Translations under genes and position numbers: made by a program
The notes under the pieces: generated by a model
Seen by the model: the letters and a program-made list of their open reading frames with translations, nothing else
Told to the model about the DNA's origin: nothing
Database searches by the model: none
NCBI RefSeq assembly: GCF_016921115.1
Contig: NZ_JAFFZS010000022.1
Span: forward strand, 1-64,000
DNA from: Streptomyces actuosus
GTDB taxonomy: Bacteria > Actinomycetota > Actinomycetes > Streptomycetales > Streptomycetaceae
Direction: 5' to 3'
Length of the DNA stretch: 64,000 nt
Shown here: positions 44,779 to 54,009 of the stretch, piece by piece
How positions within the stretch are numbered: position 1 is the stretch's first letter
Layout of the letters: every line of letters starts with the position of its first letter

Positions 44779-47700
44779 CGCACGACACACAGGAAGACCA
44801 GGACCACCTCGTCGCGGTGGTGGGCATGGCCGGCCGGTTCCCCGGTGCTCCGGACGTGGAGCGCTTCTGGGAGAACCTGCTCGCAGCCCGGGAGACGGTC
44901 ACCGTGCTCCCCGACCGCGCCGACCCCGCCCACCCCGACTTCGTCCCCGCCTACGGCGTCCTGGAAGACGCCGGCGACTTCGACGCGGCCTACTTCGGAC
45001 TGTCGGCCCACGACGCGCTGATCACCGACCCGCAGCAGCGGCTGCTGCTGGAGTGCGCCCACGAGGCCCTCGAACGGGCCGGGCACGGCGGCGTGGACCG
45101 CCCCGTGACCGGCGTGTACGTCGGAGCGGGCGGCAACGGCTACGCGGAAGCCGTCCGCGCCCGCAGCGACGAGATGCCGTTCCTCGACGAATGGCGCCTG
45201 CGCCAGGCCACCGCCCCCGACTTCGCCGCCACCCGCATCGCCTACCACCTCGACCTGACCGGTCCCGCGATGACCGTGCAGACCGCCTGCTCCACCTCCC
45301 TGGTCGCCGTCCACCTCGCCGTGCAGGCACTGCTGAACGGCGAGTGCGACCTGGCCCTCGCCGGCGGCGCCACCGTCGCGCCCCATGTGCCCGCCATGCG
45401 CTACACGCCCGGCGGCATCGTCGCGGCCGACGGCCACTGCCGCGCCTTCGACGCCGACAGCGACGGCACGGTCGCCGCCAGCGCGGTCGGTGTGGTGGTC
45501 CTGCGGCCCCTGGCTGACGCCCTCGCGGACGGTGACCACGTCCACGCGGTGATCCGCGGCTCGGCCGTCAACAACGACGGCCGTCACAAGGCGGGCTTCA
45601 CCGCACCGAGCGTCGTGGGCCAGGCCGAAGTGGTCCGCACCGCCCACGAGGTCGCCGGCATCGACCCCCGCGAGGTCGGCTACGTGGAGGCCCACGGCAC
45701 GGGCACCGCGCTCGGCGACCCCATCGAGGTGGCCGCGCTCACCCGCGCCTTCGGCTCCGGTGAGGGCCGGCAGGCCCCCTGCCTCATCGGCTCGGTGAAG
45801 ACCAACATCGGGCACGCCGACGCAGCGGCGGGCGTGACCGGCTTCATCAAGACCGTCCTCAGCGTCGAGCACGGCGTCGTCCCGGCGACCCTCCACTACC
45901 GGCGGCCCAACCCGGCCGTCGACTTCACCACCTCCTCCTTCGAGGTCAGCGGCACCACCCGCGCCTGGCCGACGGACGGACATCGGATCGCCGGCGTCAA
46001 CGCGGTCGGCGTCGGCGGGACCAACGCCCACGTCGTCCTCGAACAGGCCCCGCACCGCGAGGAGTCCGCACCCTCCACCCGCCACCGGTTGCTGCTCGTC
46101 TCCGGCAGGACCCCGGCTGCCGCCGAGGCCGCCGCGGACTGCCTGGCCGACCATCTCGCCGCGCACCCGGGGACGCACCTGGGCGACGCGGCCTGGACCC
46201 TTCAGGACGGCCGCACGCACCACGCCCACCGCAGGTTCGTGGTGGCGTCCGGCACGCAGGACGCGGTGTCCGCGCTGCGGGGCCGCGCCACCACCTGCGT
46301 GGCGGGAGCGCTCTCCGACGCCGAACTGGTCTTCATGTACCCGGGCCAGGGCGGTCAGCACGTCGGCATGGCGGCCGGACTGTACGACGGCGAGCCCGCG
46401 TTCCGCCGTTCTCTGGACGAACTGGCCGACGCCGTCACCGGTTCGCTCGGCGTGGACCTGCGCGACGTCCTCTACCCTCGCACGGACGCCGAACGAGCGG
46501 GAGCGGCCGAGCGGCTGGCGACCATGGAGGTCGGCCAGCCGGCGGTGTTCGCCGTGCAGTACGCCACCACCCGCCTGCTGGACTCCTGGGGCCTGCGGCC
46601 GACTGCCGTCACCGGACACAGCCTCGGCGCGTACGCCGCGGCCTGCGCGGCCGGCGTGTTCGCACCGGCGGACGCCGCCCGGCTGGTCGCCGAACGGGGA
46701 CGCCTCCTCGGCACCGTGCCCGCCGGCGCGATGGCCGCGGTGCGTCTGCCCGAGGAGGAGGTGCTCGGGCTGCTGCCCGCCGACCTCACCGTCGGCGCGG
46801 TCAACGGCCCCGGACAGTGCACCGTCACCGGACCGGCCGCCTCCGTGGCGCGCTTCGTGCAGGTGCTGACCGATCGCGGGTCGGAGGCACGGGTGCTGCG
46901 CATCGCCACCGCGGGCCACTCACCCCTGGTCGACCCCGTCACCCGCGTCTTCGCCGAGGCCGTGGAGGCGCTGCCGCGCGAACGGCCGACCCTGCCGGTG
47001 CTCTCGGACACCACCGGCGCCTGGGCCGACCAGGAGGCCGTGCGCACCTCGCGGTACTGGGTGCGGCACATGCGTGAACCCGTCCGGTTCGGCGAGGCGC
47101 TGGACACCCTGTTCGGCGACCCGGACCGCGTCCTCGTCGACGTGGGCCCGGGCCGGACCCTGGCCACGCTGACCCGCCAGCACGCCGCCTACGACAGCAA
47201 GCAGGCCGTGGTACGCCTCGCCCCGCACCCGGCCGAGGAGGCGTCGGAGACGGCGGTGCTGCTGGCGGGCGTCGGCGAGATGTGGGCCCGCGGGGCGCAC
47301 CCCGACTTCGCCGCCCTCCAGGGCGACGGACCCCGGCGCCGGATCGCGCTGCCGACCTACCCGTTCGAACGCCGCCGCCACCTCGTGCCGCCACCGGTCC
47401 CGGCGACGCCCGCCGCGGCGGCGCCCGCGCCCTCGGCGGCAGCCTCGGCCACGACCGCCGAGCCGGCGTCCGCCCTGCCGACGGAGGCCGCCGCACCGCC
47501 CGGTGTTCCCGCACCGGAGGGCCCGCCCGTCCTGCAGGCCGTGCTCACGGCCTTCGGACAGGCGCTCGGCTACCCGGACATCGACCCGCGGGACGGCCTG
47601 TTCGACCTCGGCGGCGACTCGCTGACCGCCACCAAGCTCGCCGCCTGGGCCGGCTCCACCTTCCGCGTCACCGTCAAGGCCTCGGACGTCCTGCGCTTCC

Positions 47701-47783
47701 AGACCCCGTCGGCGTTCGCCGCGCTCATCGAGGAGCGCCGGGCCGGCGCTCCCACCCAGGCCAAGGAGAACCCCGCCTCATGA
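44775..47783 (+). CDS. Type I polyketide synthase module, KS-AT-ACP
   Basis: This is a single PKS module of 1002 residues. The ketosynthase has the catalytic triad: Cys172 in TACSTS, His307 in EAHGTGT, and a second His in KTNIGHAD near 347. The acyltransferase begins near GQGGQHVGMA with nucleophile Ser616 in GHSLGAYAA; the specificity loop reads TAGHS where malonyl ATs have HAFH and methylmalonyl ATs YASH, so the extender is uncertain. An Ala/Pro linker leads to an ACP with LGGDSL, Ser949. There are no KR, DH, ER or TE domains, so it should add one unreduced two-carbon (or branched) unit, giving a beta-keto product. It starts at ATG 44775 over the MFS stop. Confidence 0.93.
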   Translation: MTHDTQEDQDHLVAVVGMAGRFPGAPDVERFWENLLAARETVTVLPDRADPAHPDFVPAYGVLEDAGDFDAAYFGLSAHDALITDPQQRLLLECAHEALERAGHGGVDRPVTGVYVGAGGNGYAEAVRARSDEMPFLDEWRLRQATAPDFAATRIAYHLDLTGPAMTVQTACSTSLVAVHLAVQALLNGECDLALAGGATVAPHVPAMRYTPGGIVAADGHCRAFDADSDGTVAASAVGVVVLRPLADALADGDHVHAVIRGSAVNNDGRHKAGFTAPSVVGQAEVVRTAHEVAGIDPREVGYVEAHGTGTALGDPIEVAALTRAFGSGEGRQAPCLIGSVKTNIGHADAAAGVTGFIKTVLSVEHGVVPATLHYRRPNPAVDFTTSSFEVSGTTRAWPTDGHRIAGVNAVGVGGTNAHVVLEQAPHREESAPSTRHRLLLVSGRTPAAAEAAADCLADHLAAHPGTHLGDAAWTLQDGRTHHAHRRFVVASGTQDAVSALRGRATTCVAGALSDAELVFMYPGQGGQHVGMAAGLYDGEPAFRRSLDELADAVTGSLGVDLRDVLYPRTDAERAGAAERLATMEVGQPAVFAVQYATTRLLDSWGLRPTAVTGHSLGAYAAACAAGVFAPADAARLVAERGRLLGTVPAGAMAAVRLPEEEVLGLLPADLTVGAVNGPGQCTVTGPAASVARFVQVLTDRGSEARVLRIATAGHSPLVDPVTRVFAEAVEALPRERPTLPVLSDTTGAWADQEAVRTSRYWVRHMREPVRFGEALDTLFGDPDRVLVDVGPGRTLATLTRQHAAYDSKQAVVRLAPHPAEEASETAVLLAGVGEMWARGAHPDFAALQGDGPRRRIALPTYPFERRRHLVPPPVPATPAAAAPAPSAAASATTAEPASALPTEAAAPPGVPAPEGPPVLQAVLTAFGQALGYPDIDPRDGLFDLGGDSLTATKLAAWAGSTFRVTVKASDVLRFQTPSAFAALIEERRAGAPTQAKENPAS

Positions 47784-48517
47784 CCACGTCCCCTCCCACC
47801 CGGCGCAACCCCTGGTTGAACGGCCGTCCCCCCACGACGACCCCCGAGCGTCATCTGTACTGCTTTCCCCACTCCGGCGGGCTCCCCGGTGAGTACGTCA
47901 GTTGGGGCCAGTACCTCCCCGGCACCCAGATCTACGGCGTCTGCCTGCCGGGACGCGGCAGCCGGGCCGCCGAACCGCCCCTGACCGACCTGGACGCCGT
48001 GGTGCGTGCCGTGCTCGCGGAGACGGAGTTCGTCGCCCCCTACGACCTGTTCGGACACAGCCTCGGCGCGCTCCTCGCCTACGAGGTGACGCGCGAACTG
48101 GCCGCCCGCGGAAGGCCGCTGCCCGAACGGCTCGTCGTCTCGGCGTTCCCGGCCCCCCACCTGCCGCGCCACGAGGCTCGGCTGTCCGGCCTGCCGGACG
48201 AGGAACTGGTCGCGGTCCTCGACGAGCGCTACGGCGGCATCCCATCCCAGGTGGCCGCCGACCCCGACCTGCTGGCCTTCCTGCTGCCCGCGTTCCGTGC
48301 CGACTTCGCCCTGTTGGAGAGCTACCGGCACCGGGAGTCCGGGCCGCTCCCGGTGCCGCTCGTCGTCCTCGGCGGTGAGGCCGACGGCGTCACCCCGGAC
48401 CAACTCGACGCATGGGACCGGCACGGCGCCGCGACGGTACGACGACACGCCTTCCCCGGCGGTCACTTCTACTTCCGTGACGACCCGGCGGCGGTCGCCG
48501 CCGTGCTGGCCGGCTGA
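47780..48517 (+). CDS. Type II thioesterase
   Basis: This is an alpha/beta-hydrolase of 245 residues, of the stand-alone (type II) thioesterase family. The N-terminal FPHSGGLPGEYVSWGQYLPG with VCLPGRGSR is typical; the nucleophile elbow is GHSLGALLAYE (Ser94), the acid lies in GGEADGVT and the base His in FPGGHFYF. These enzymes remove aberrant acyl groups from carrier proteins; since neither the NRPS nor the PKS carries a TE, this protein may also release the final product. ATG 47780 overlaps the PKS stop (ATGA). It is the last gene of the five-gene operon, before a terminator. Confidence 0.93.
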   Translation: MTTSPPTRRNPWLNGRPPTTTPERHLYCFPHSGGLPGEYVSWGQYLPGTQIYGVCLPGRGSRAAEPPLTDLDAVVRAVLAETEFVAPYDLFGHSLGALLAYEVTRELAARGRPLPERLVVSAFPAPHLPRHEARLSGLPDEELVAVLDERYGGIPSQVAADPDLLAFLLPAFRADFALLESYRHRESGPLPVPLVVLGGEADGVTPDQLDAWDRHGAATVRRHAFPGGHFYFRDDPAAVAAVLAG

Positions 48518-48570
48518 ATCCGCGCCCCGAGCGCCGCGAGGCCGGGACTTTCGACCGGCCCGACCTCTCC

Positions 48571-48602
48571 ACGCCCCCCTGGTCCCCGTGGCCAGGGGGC
48601 GT
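48571..48602. terminator. Bidirectional terminator at the end of the biosynthetic operon
   Basis: A GC-rich hairpin with an 11-bp stem and one bulged C (arms 48571-48582 and 48592-48602) lies between the convergent thioesterase and TauD-type genes and can serve both. Confidence 0.75.
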
Positions 48603-48658
48603 CGTGGCATGAGGCCGGCGGCCCGTCTCAGGGGCCTGCGTGGGTACGGGGCGTCGGT

Positions 48659-49597
48659 TCAGAACGGACGGTCGCCCGCGATGGCGACCCGCTCGGCCAC
48701 GCGGCCGTGGGGCGCGTAGTCGTTGACCGCGTAGTGCTGGGTGGCACGGTTGTCCCAGAACGCGACGTCCCCCGGCTGCCAGCGGAAGCGCACCTGGTAC
48801 TCCGGCACGTGCGCCTGCTGGAACAGGTACCGCAGCAGTGCGTCGCTCTCCTCACGCTCCATGCCGGTGATCCGGGTGGTGAAGGAGGCGTTGACGAACA
48901 GCAGCCGCCGTCCGGTCTCCGGGTGGGTGCGCACCACCGGGTGCTCCACGGGCGGGAAGCGGTCCTGCAGCGGGGCGAGCCGCTCGGGCGGGTAGAAGCG
49001 GGCGAAGCCCGGGATGAAGTCGTGCACGGCTGTGGCCCCGTCGATGCGGTCCTTCACCGACTGCGGGAGGTTGTCGTAGGCCGCCGCCATGTCGGCCCAC
49101 ATCGTGTCACCGCCGACCGGAGGCACCTGGCGCAGTTGCAGGACGGCTCCGAGGGCGGGCCGCCGGCGGAAGGTGACGTCGGCGTGCCAGACGTTCTCGA
49201 AGGTCGGTGCGGCACCGCCGCCCTTGTCGAATCGGACGACGTCCTCGCTGGACCCGCGCTCCAGCAGCGGGTTGGTCTCCAACTCGCCCCATTGCCGGGC
49301 GAATCCGCGCTGCTGCTCCGACGTGAGGTGCTGGTCGCGGAAGAACAGCACCTTCCACTCCAGCAGAGCGCGGTTCACCTCCGCGCGCAGGGCGGGCGGC
49401 AGCGACCGGGTCAGGTCGATGCCGCGCACCTCGGCGCCGATCGTGCGCCCCAGCGGGACCAGCCGGAACAGGTCGTACGGCTGTTCCGGCGCCCCTTCGG
49501 GCAGCCGGCGCAGGACGCGTACGCCCTCGTACATGCCTCCTTCCGGTACCCGCGCCTCGCGCAGTGCGGTGGGCGGTCCGGCGTTCATGACGCTCAT
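48659..49597 (-). CDS. TauD/TfdA-family Fe(II)/2-oxoglutarate dioxygenase
   Basis: This 312-residue enzyme couples 2-oxoglutarate decarboxylation to hydroxylation or desaturation. The iron-binding facial triad is visible: WHADVTF (His138, Asp140) and RATQHYAVNDY (His288), with Arg299 and Arg303 in position to bind 2-oxoglutarate. Another family element is the early LGRTIGAEVRGIDLTRSL. ATG 49597 has GGAGAGGAAC before it. The gene converges on the NRPS/PKS operon and is presumably a tailoring enzyme of it. A taurine-type sulfonate dioxygenase is the alternative, but no sulfonate genes are present. Some known NRPS/PKS families, for example detoxin/rimosamide, also carry a TauD gene; identity with them is not claimed. 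Confidence 0.88.
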   Translation of the reverse strand: MSVMNAGPPTALREARVPEGGMYEGVRVLRRLPEGAPEQPYDLFRLVPLGRTIGAEVRGIDLTRSLPPALRAEVNRALLEWKVLFFRDQHLTSEQQRGFARQWGELETNPLLERGSSEDVVRFDKGGGAAPTFENVWHADVTFRRRPALGAVLQLRQVPPVGGDTMWADMAAAYDNLPQSVKDRIDGATAVHDFIPGFARFYPPERLAPLQDRFPPVEHPVVRTHPETGRRLLFVNASFTTRITGMEREESDALLRYLFQQAHVPEYQVRFRWQPGDVAFWDNRATQHYAVNDYAPHGRVAERVAIAGDRPF

Positions 49598-50599
49598 GGA
49601 TGTTCCTCTCCGTCATGGGTGTCACCGGCGGCTGACGCGGCCGGCAGGGGTATGTGCGCGTGGGATACCGGTGAGCTCCGGGGAGGACAGGTCGCTGACG
49701 TGTCCGAGCACAGGGGGCGGACGCCCTGCGGTCGCGTGACGAGACGACAGGCCCGGACGTCATCGATCGGACGGTGGCCGACCGGTCGGCCGGGACACGA
49801 CAGGGAGTACCGGCAAGGTCCGGGGCGCGGTACGCGGCGGGTACCCGAAGCGGGGCGGGACGGCTACAGGCCGGAGCGCTCGCACCCGGTCCGGTCCGGG
49901 ACGCGCAGCGGTCCCCTCGTGTCGAACCAGAGCTCGGTCATGCCGGCCATTGTGGAAGTCGCCCCTATGCCGTGTCAAAGGCGGTCTCCCGTCGGCCGTC
50001 CGGCTCTGGTGTGCCCCTGCCGGAGTGCCGGAGAGCGCTCCGGTCCGTCGTGCGCCGCGGATCGGTCCAGCAGGCGGGGACTCGGTCTCGGAGGCGGTGT
50101 TCACCCGCCCGTCGGCTCGCCCGCCCGGCCGGGCGGGTGCACTCGCGGAGAATCCGGTAGACGCCGGCCGATGCAAGAAATTGCAGTGACAGGCTCCGCA
50201 GGAGGCTCATGTGCCCGAAGGAGACGAGGCCGATCGGGACCGCGCCGGTGCTCGACGGGATGATCACCCCAGGGCGGCCGTGAGCCGGCCGGCGACGAAC
50301 GACGCCACCATACAGCCCTGGCCAAGCTTCAGTTGGGCGCCATGGTGTCCGCGACTGCTCACCACGCACGGCGCACGTCGGGACGATCCGCCCCGCAGAC
50401 TTCGGCTGTAAAACATCTCTGAAAGTTTCGGAAACACATTTCGCCGAAATGGTTGACGCACGTGCCTACTGGCGGGAGGCTCCTCCGCGAACCCCGACGG
50501 GATCCGGAGTTCGACCCCCACATCCGCGCGGGGGCCTGGTGTGCCGCCGACCGGAAACACGGCCGTGCCCCAGTGCCCCCGCGCACCAAGGAGCCGCTC
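49598..50599. other. Long gene-free region upstream of the amylase gene
   Basis: About 1 kb. Open frames here are low-complexity. A GC palindrome lies at 50120-50137. A short 24-codon ORF at 50209-50283 has a good Shine-Dalgarno but no other support. The right end carries AT-rich overlapping palindromes just upstream of the amylase, listed separately. Confidence 0.45.
50421..50451. promoter_or_regulatory. Overlapping GAAA/TTTC palindromes upstream of the amylase gene
   Basis: GAAAGTTTC (50421-50429) overlaps TTTCGGAAA (50426-50434), and CATTTCGCCGAAATG (50437-50451) is a perfect 15-bp palindrome. They are about 150-180 bp upstream of the amylase start, in an AT-rich patch. GAAAGTTTC-type motifs are known in Streptomyces amylase promoters as targets of maltose regulators (LacI family); that assignment here is inference. 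Confidence 0.5.
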
Positions 50600-52609
50600 A
50601 TGAGATCACGTGTTCTCCATGGCATGGTCGCCGCGGTCGTCGCGGCGGCAGGACTGGTCGCCGCGGCGTCGCAGCAGCAGGCCCATGCCGCGCCGCCCGG
50701 CGGCAAGGATGTCACCGCAACGCTCTTCCAGTGGAATTGGAGGTCCGTGGCCAAGGCGTGCACCGACCAGCTCGGCCCGGCCGGTTACGGCTACGTCGAA
50801 GTCTCTCCCGCGACGGAGAGCGTCCAGGGCGGCCAGTGGTGGACGGCCTACCAGCCGGTCGGCTACAAGCTGCAGAATCGTCTCGGCAACGAAGCCGACT
50901 TCGCCGACATGGTCCACACCTGCCACACCGCGGGCGTGAAGGTCGTCGCCGACGCGGTGATCAACCACATGACCGCCGGATCGGGCACCGGCACCGCCGG
51001 CACCGGCTACAGCAAGTACAACTACCCCGGCTACTACCAGGACTGGGACTTCCACTCCTGCCGTACGCAGATCGACAACTACGCCGACCGCTCCAACGTC
51101 CAGAACTGCGAGCTTCTCGGCCTGGCCGACCTCGACACCGGCAGCGACTATGTCCGCTCCACCATTGCCGGGTACATGAACCACCTCATTTCCCTGGGGG
51201 TGGACGGCTTCCGCATCGACGCGGCCAAGCACATCCCCGCCTCGGACCTCGCCGCGATCAAGTCCAAGCTCAGCAATCCGAACATCTACTGGGCTCAGGA
51301 GGCCATCTACGGTGCGGGTGAGGCCGTGCAGCCGAGCGAGTACCTCGGCAACGGCGACGTCGACGAGTTCCAGGGCGCCTACGACCTCAAGCGGATCTTC
51401 TCCTCCGAGAAGATCTCCTACCTCAGCCAGTGGGGCGAGTCGTGGGGCGCGGGCTACCTGCCCGGTTCCCAGGCCCGCACCTTCGTCGACAACTGGGACA
51501 CCGAGCGCAACGGCTCCACCCTCAGCTACAAGTGGGGCAACACCTACACCCTCGCCAACGTCTACATGCTGGCCTGGCCCTACGGCTCGCCCAACGTCTA
51601 CTCCGGCTACGAGTTCTCGGACAACGACGCCGGCCCGCCGAACGGCGGTCAGGTCAACGCCTGCTACAGCGACGGCTGGAAGTGCCAGCACGCCTGGCCG
51701 CAGATCTCCAGCATGGTCGGCTTCCGCAACGCCGTCTCCGGGACCGGCGTGACCGACTGGTGGTCCGACGGCAACAACGCCATCGCCTTCGGCCGCGGCA
51801 CCAAGGGGTATGTGGCCGTCAACCACGAGGGCGGCCCGCTCAGCCGGACCTTCCAGACCTCGCTGCCCGCCGGCACCTACTGCGACGTGCAGCACAGCGG
51901 CACCACCTACAACGTCGGGTCCGACGGCAGGTTCTCCGCCACCGTCGGTGCGGGCGACGCCGTGGCCCTCTACGTCGGAGCCCCCTGCGACGGCGGGGGA
52001 GGCACCGGCGGTAACAACACGGCGACCGTCTACTACAGCACCGACAAGAATTGGTCCTCGTACTACCTGCACTACTCCCCGAACGGCGGCAACTGGACCA
52101 CCGTTCCCGGCGTCCGCATGGATTCCGCCTGCACCGGCTGGGTGAGGAAGGCCGTCGACCTCGGTTCGGCCACGGGCCTGGCGGCCACGTTCAACAACGG
52201 CAGCGGCACCTGGGACAACAACGGCAGCAGGAACTACGCGCTCGGCACCGGCGACATCACCGTCAAGGGCGGCGTGGTCGGCACCGGCAACCCCTGCGGC
52301 ACCACCGACCCCGTCTCCACCGGAGCATCGTTCGCCGTGAACGCCGACACCGTGTACGGCCAGAACTTCTACGTCGTGGGCGATGTCGCCGCACTCGGTG
52401 GTTGGGACACGTCCAAGGCGCTGCTGATGTCCTCCGCGTCCTACCCCGTCTGGAAGCTCGACGTCGACCTCCCGGCCGGCACCTCCCTCCGGTACAAGTA
52501 CATCCGCAAGGACGGCGGCGGCACCGTCACCTGGGAATCGGGTGCCAACCGCACGGCAACCGTCCCCTCGAGCGGCAAGGTCACCCTCAACGACACCTGG
52601 CGCACCTGA
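50600..52609 (+). CDS. Secreted alpha-amylase (GH13) with two starch-binding modules
   Basis: This is a 669-residue extracellular enzyme that hydrolyses alpha-1,4 bonds of starch. The signal peptide is about 1-30 (cleavage near QAHAAPP). The GH13 barrel shows VVADAVINHM, GFRIDAAKH (nucleophile Asp207), YWAQEAIYG (acid/base Glu234) and FVDNWDTER (Asp300; Trp where many amylases have His). After the barrel come two C-terminal modules. One starts at TATVYYSTDKNWSSYYLHYS, resembling CBM25. The other starts at ASFAVNADTVYGQNFYVVGD and includes LGGWDTSKALLM and RYKYIRKDGGG, resembling CBM20. ATG 50600 follows AAGGAG. Calcium-site and chloride-site residues were not assigned. It is monocistronic. 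Confidence 0.95.
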   Translation: MRSRVLHGMVAAVVAAAGLVAAASQQQAHAAPPGGKDVTATLFQWNWRSVAKACTDQLGPAGYGYVEVSPATESVQGGQWWTAYQPVGYKLQNRLGNEADFADMVHTCHTAGVKVVADAVINHMTAGSGTGTAGTGYSKYNYPGYYQDWDFHSCRTQIDNYADRSNVQNCELLGLADLDTGSDYVRSTIAGYMNHLISLGVDGFRIDAAKHIPASDLAAIKSKLSNPNIYWAQEAIYGAGEAVQPSEYLGNGDVDEFQGAYDLKRIFSSEKISYLSQWGESWGAGYLPGSQARTFVDNWDTERNGSTLSYKWGNTYTLANVYMLAWPYGSPNVYSGYEFSDNDAGPPNGGQVNACYSDGWKCQHAWPQISSMVGFRNAVSGTGVTDWWSDGNNAIAFGRGTKGYVAVNHEGGPLSRTFQTSLPAGTYCDVQHSGTTYNVGSDGRFSATVGAGDAVALYVGAPCDGGGGTGGNNTATVYYSTDKNWSSYYLHYSPNGGNWTTVPGVRMDSACTGWVRKAVDLGSATGLAATFNNGSGTWDNNGSRNYALGTGDITVKGGVVGTGNPCGTTDPVSTGASFAVNADTVYGQNFYVVGDVAALGGWDTSKALLMSSASYPVWKLDVDLPAGTSLRYKYIRKDGGGTVTWESGANRTATVPSSGKVTLNDTWRT

Positions 52610-52631
52610 CGCCGCCCCTGCCGGCACCACG

Positions 52632-52659
52632 GCCCGCCGTGTCCCATGGCGCGGCGGGC
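52632..52659 (+). terminator. Probable terminator of the amylase gene
   Basis: An 8-bp GCCCGCCG/CGGCGGGC stem, extendable by wobble pairs, lies 23 nt after the amylase stop. A second inverted repeat (GGCCCCTC/GAGGGGCC, about 52703-52740) follows. Confidence 0.6.
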
Positions 52660-52901
52660 GCTCGCCCGACCTCGACGGTGTGCGTGCCGGCGGGGAAACG
52701 AAGGCCCCTCCCGGCCGACAGGGATCGGTCCCGAGGGGCCGGTCGCGGCTACCGCGGTCTGGAAGCGCGGCAGGGCGTCTGCAGGCCGGGACCGGATCAG
52801 CACCGGCCCGGCTGCCGGGCAAGGGCCTGCAGGGGGTGCGAGGCCGGCGGGGGTGCATGCTCACCGGCGTTGAGGCGGCATGCCGCTGTCACGGGCGGAT
52901 C

Positions 52902-53912
52902 TCACGTCTCCGTTCGTCGGGCTGCCCCGTCGTGATCATGGCGACGACGAAAGGTCGCGCGGTACTCCCTCGGCCGCCGGCCGGTGTGTCTGACGAAGAT
53001 GTCACTGAACGCCCCAGGGTCGCGGTACCCGACATCGGCGGCGATGCTCGCGACGGTTCTGTCGGTCGTCTCCAACAGGTGTCCGGCTCGACGCACCCGG
53101 GCCGACTGCAGATACGCGAGTGGCGTCCGGCCGGTTTCGTCGCCGAAGCGGCGGAGCATGGTTCTCGTGCTCACGTGGAACTCCTGGGCAAGGCCAGGTA
53201 GGTCATAACGAGTACCGAGGTGCTGGTCGAGCCACCTCTTGACGCTGAGCGAGAACTCCTTGCCGGCCGTGGGTACGAGCTCCGAGTCGACGTAGGGAGC
53301 CTGCGTGGAACGTGCGTCGTCGACGAGCGCGATGCGCGCGGTGCTGCGGGCGACGCGGGGGCCGTCGTGCTCGCGGATGAACTGCAGCGCGAAGTCGTAC
53401 ATGGCGCTGAAAGCCGCCGTGGTCGTCACCCCTCCGTCGGTCACGACCAGACTCTCCGAGCGGAGTCGCACGTCGGCATACCGGCGGGCGAACCGATCCG
53501 CGAACAACCAGGACGTGGTCGCCTCGCGCCCGCCGAGCAGACCGGCTTCAGCCAGGAGGAAGGTGCCCACGCAGATCGATACGACAGCGGTCCCCGAGGC
53601 CGCTTGCGATCGGATCGACTCCACTTCCGGTCTCAGGCTTGCGAGTGTCGCGTCGAGATCGAGCGCGGGTGAAAGCTCGAAGCCCGGCACGATCAGGACG
53701 TCCACCGGGCGAACCGCCGAGACGTCGACGGCCGAGCCGCCGGACGCGATCACACGCCGCCGGGGCGAGACGACCGACACCTCGTAGGACGGCTGAACCG
53801 CCCCTTGCGCCGCGGCAACATGCCTGGCCATCGACAGGAGGTCGGGGACACCGAACACCTCCGAGGCGAAGCAGCCGGGGTAGGCCAGCACGCCGATGCG
53901 CAGTGGACTCAT
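52902..53912 (-). CDS. GlxA-type regulator (DJ-1/PfpI domain plus AraC helix-turn-helix)
   Basis: This regulator has 336 residues. The N-terminal two-thirds is a DJ-1/PfpI-like domain (RIGVLAYPGCFASEVFGVPD, VVSICVGTFLLAEAGLLGGR with the elbow Cys, and TTTAAFSAMYDFALQFI). The C-terminus is an AraC-type double helix-turn-helix (LPGLAQEFHVSTRTMLRRFG, then TVASIAADVGYRDPGAFSDI and FVRHTGRRP). These proteins act as one-component transcription factors; the first domain is thought to sense a small molecule. ATG 53912. It is divergent from a dienelactone-hydrolase gene with a 97-bp intergenic region, which makes that gene its likely target. The C-terminal tail is Arg/His-rich. Confidence 0.9.
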   Translation of the reverse strand: MSPLRIGVLAYPGCFASEVFGVPDLLSMARHVAAAQGAVQPSYEVSVVSPRRRVIASGGSAVDVSAVRPVDVLIVPGFELSPALDLDATLASLRPEVESIRSQAASGTAVVSICVGTFLLAEAGLLGGREATTSWLFADRFARRYADVRLRSESLVVTDGGVTTTAAFSAMYDFALQFIREHDGPRVARSTARIALVDDARSTQAPYVDSELVPTAGKEFSLSVKRWLDQHLGTRYDLPGLAQEFHVSTRTMLRRFGDETGRTPLAYLQSARVRRAGHLLETTDRTVASIAADVGYRDPGAFSDIFVRHTGRRPREYRATFRRRHDHDGAARRTET

Positions 53913-54009
53913 GCGGCCCTCCTGTGTCGTGGACGGGTGGCGGTATCACCCGGAACCATGGCGATGCCGCCGATTCTCAGGAGGGTGGCCGCTCACCATC
54001 ATCTCGGTC

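Noticed and set aside
43878..46919. Minus-strand open frame of about 1010 codons opposite the MFS and PKS genes
   Set aside because: It spans two genes with convincing domains on the other strand and resembles no protein.
50209..50283. 24-codon ORF with a GCAGGAGG Shine-Dalgarno
   Set aside because: Only the Shine-Dalgarno supports it; no precursor-peptide motif or partner gene. Kept as a note only.
50606..52864. Minus-strand open frame opposite the amylase
   Set aside because: Complete antisense shadow of a GH13 gene with catalytic residues on the plus strand.
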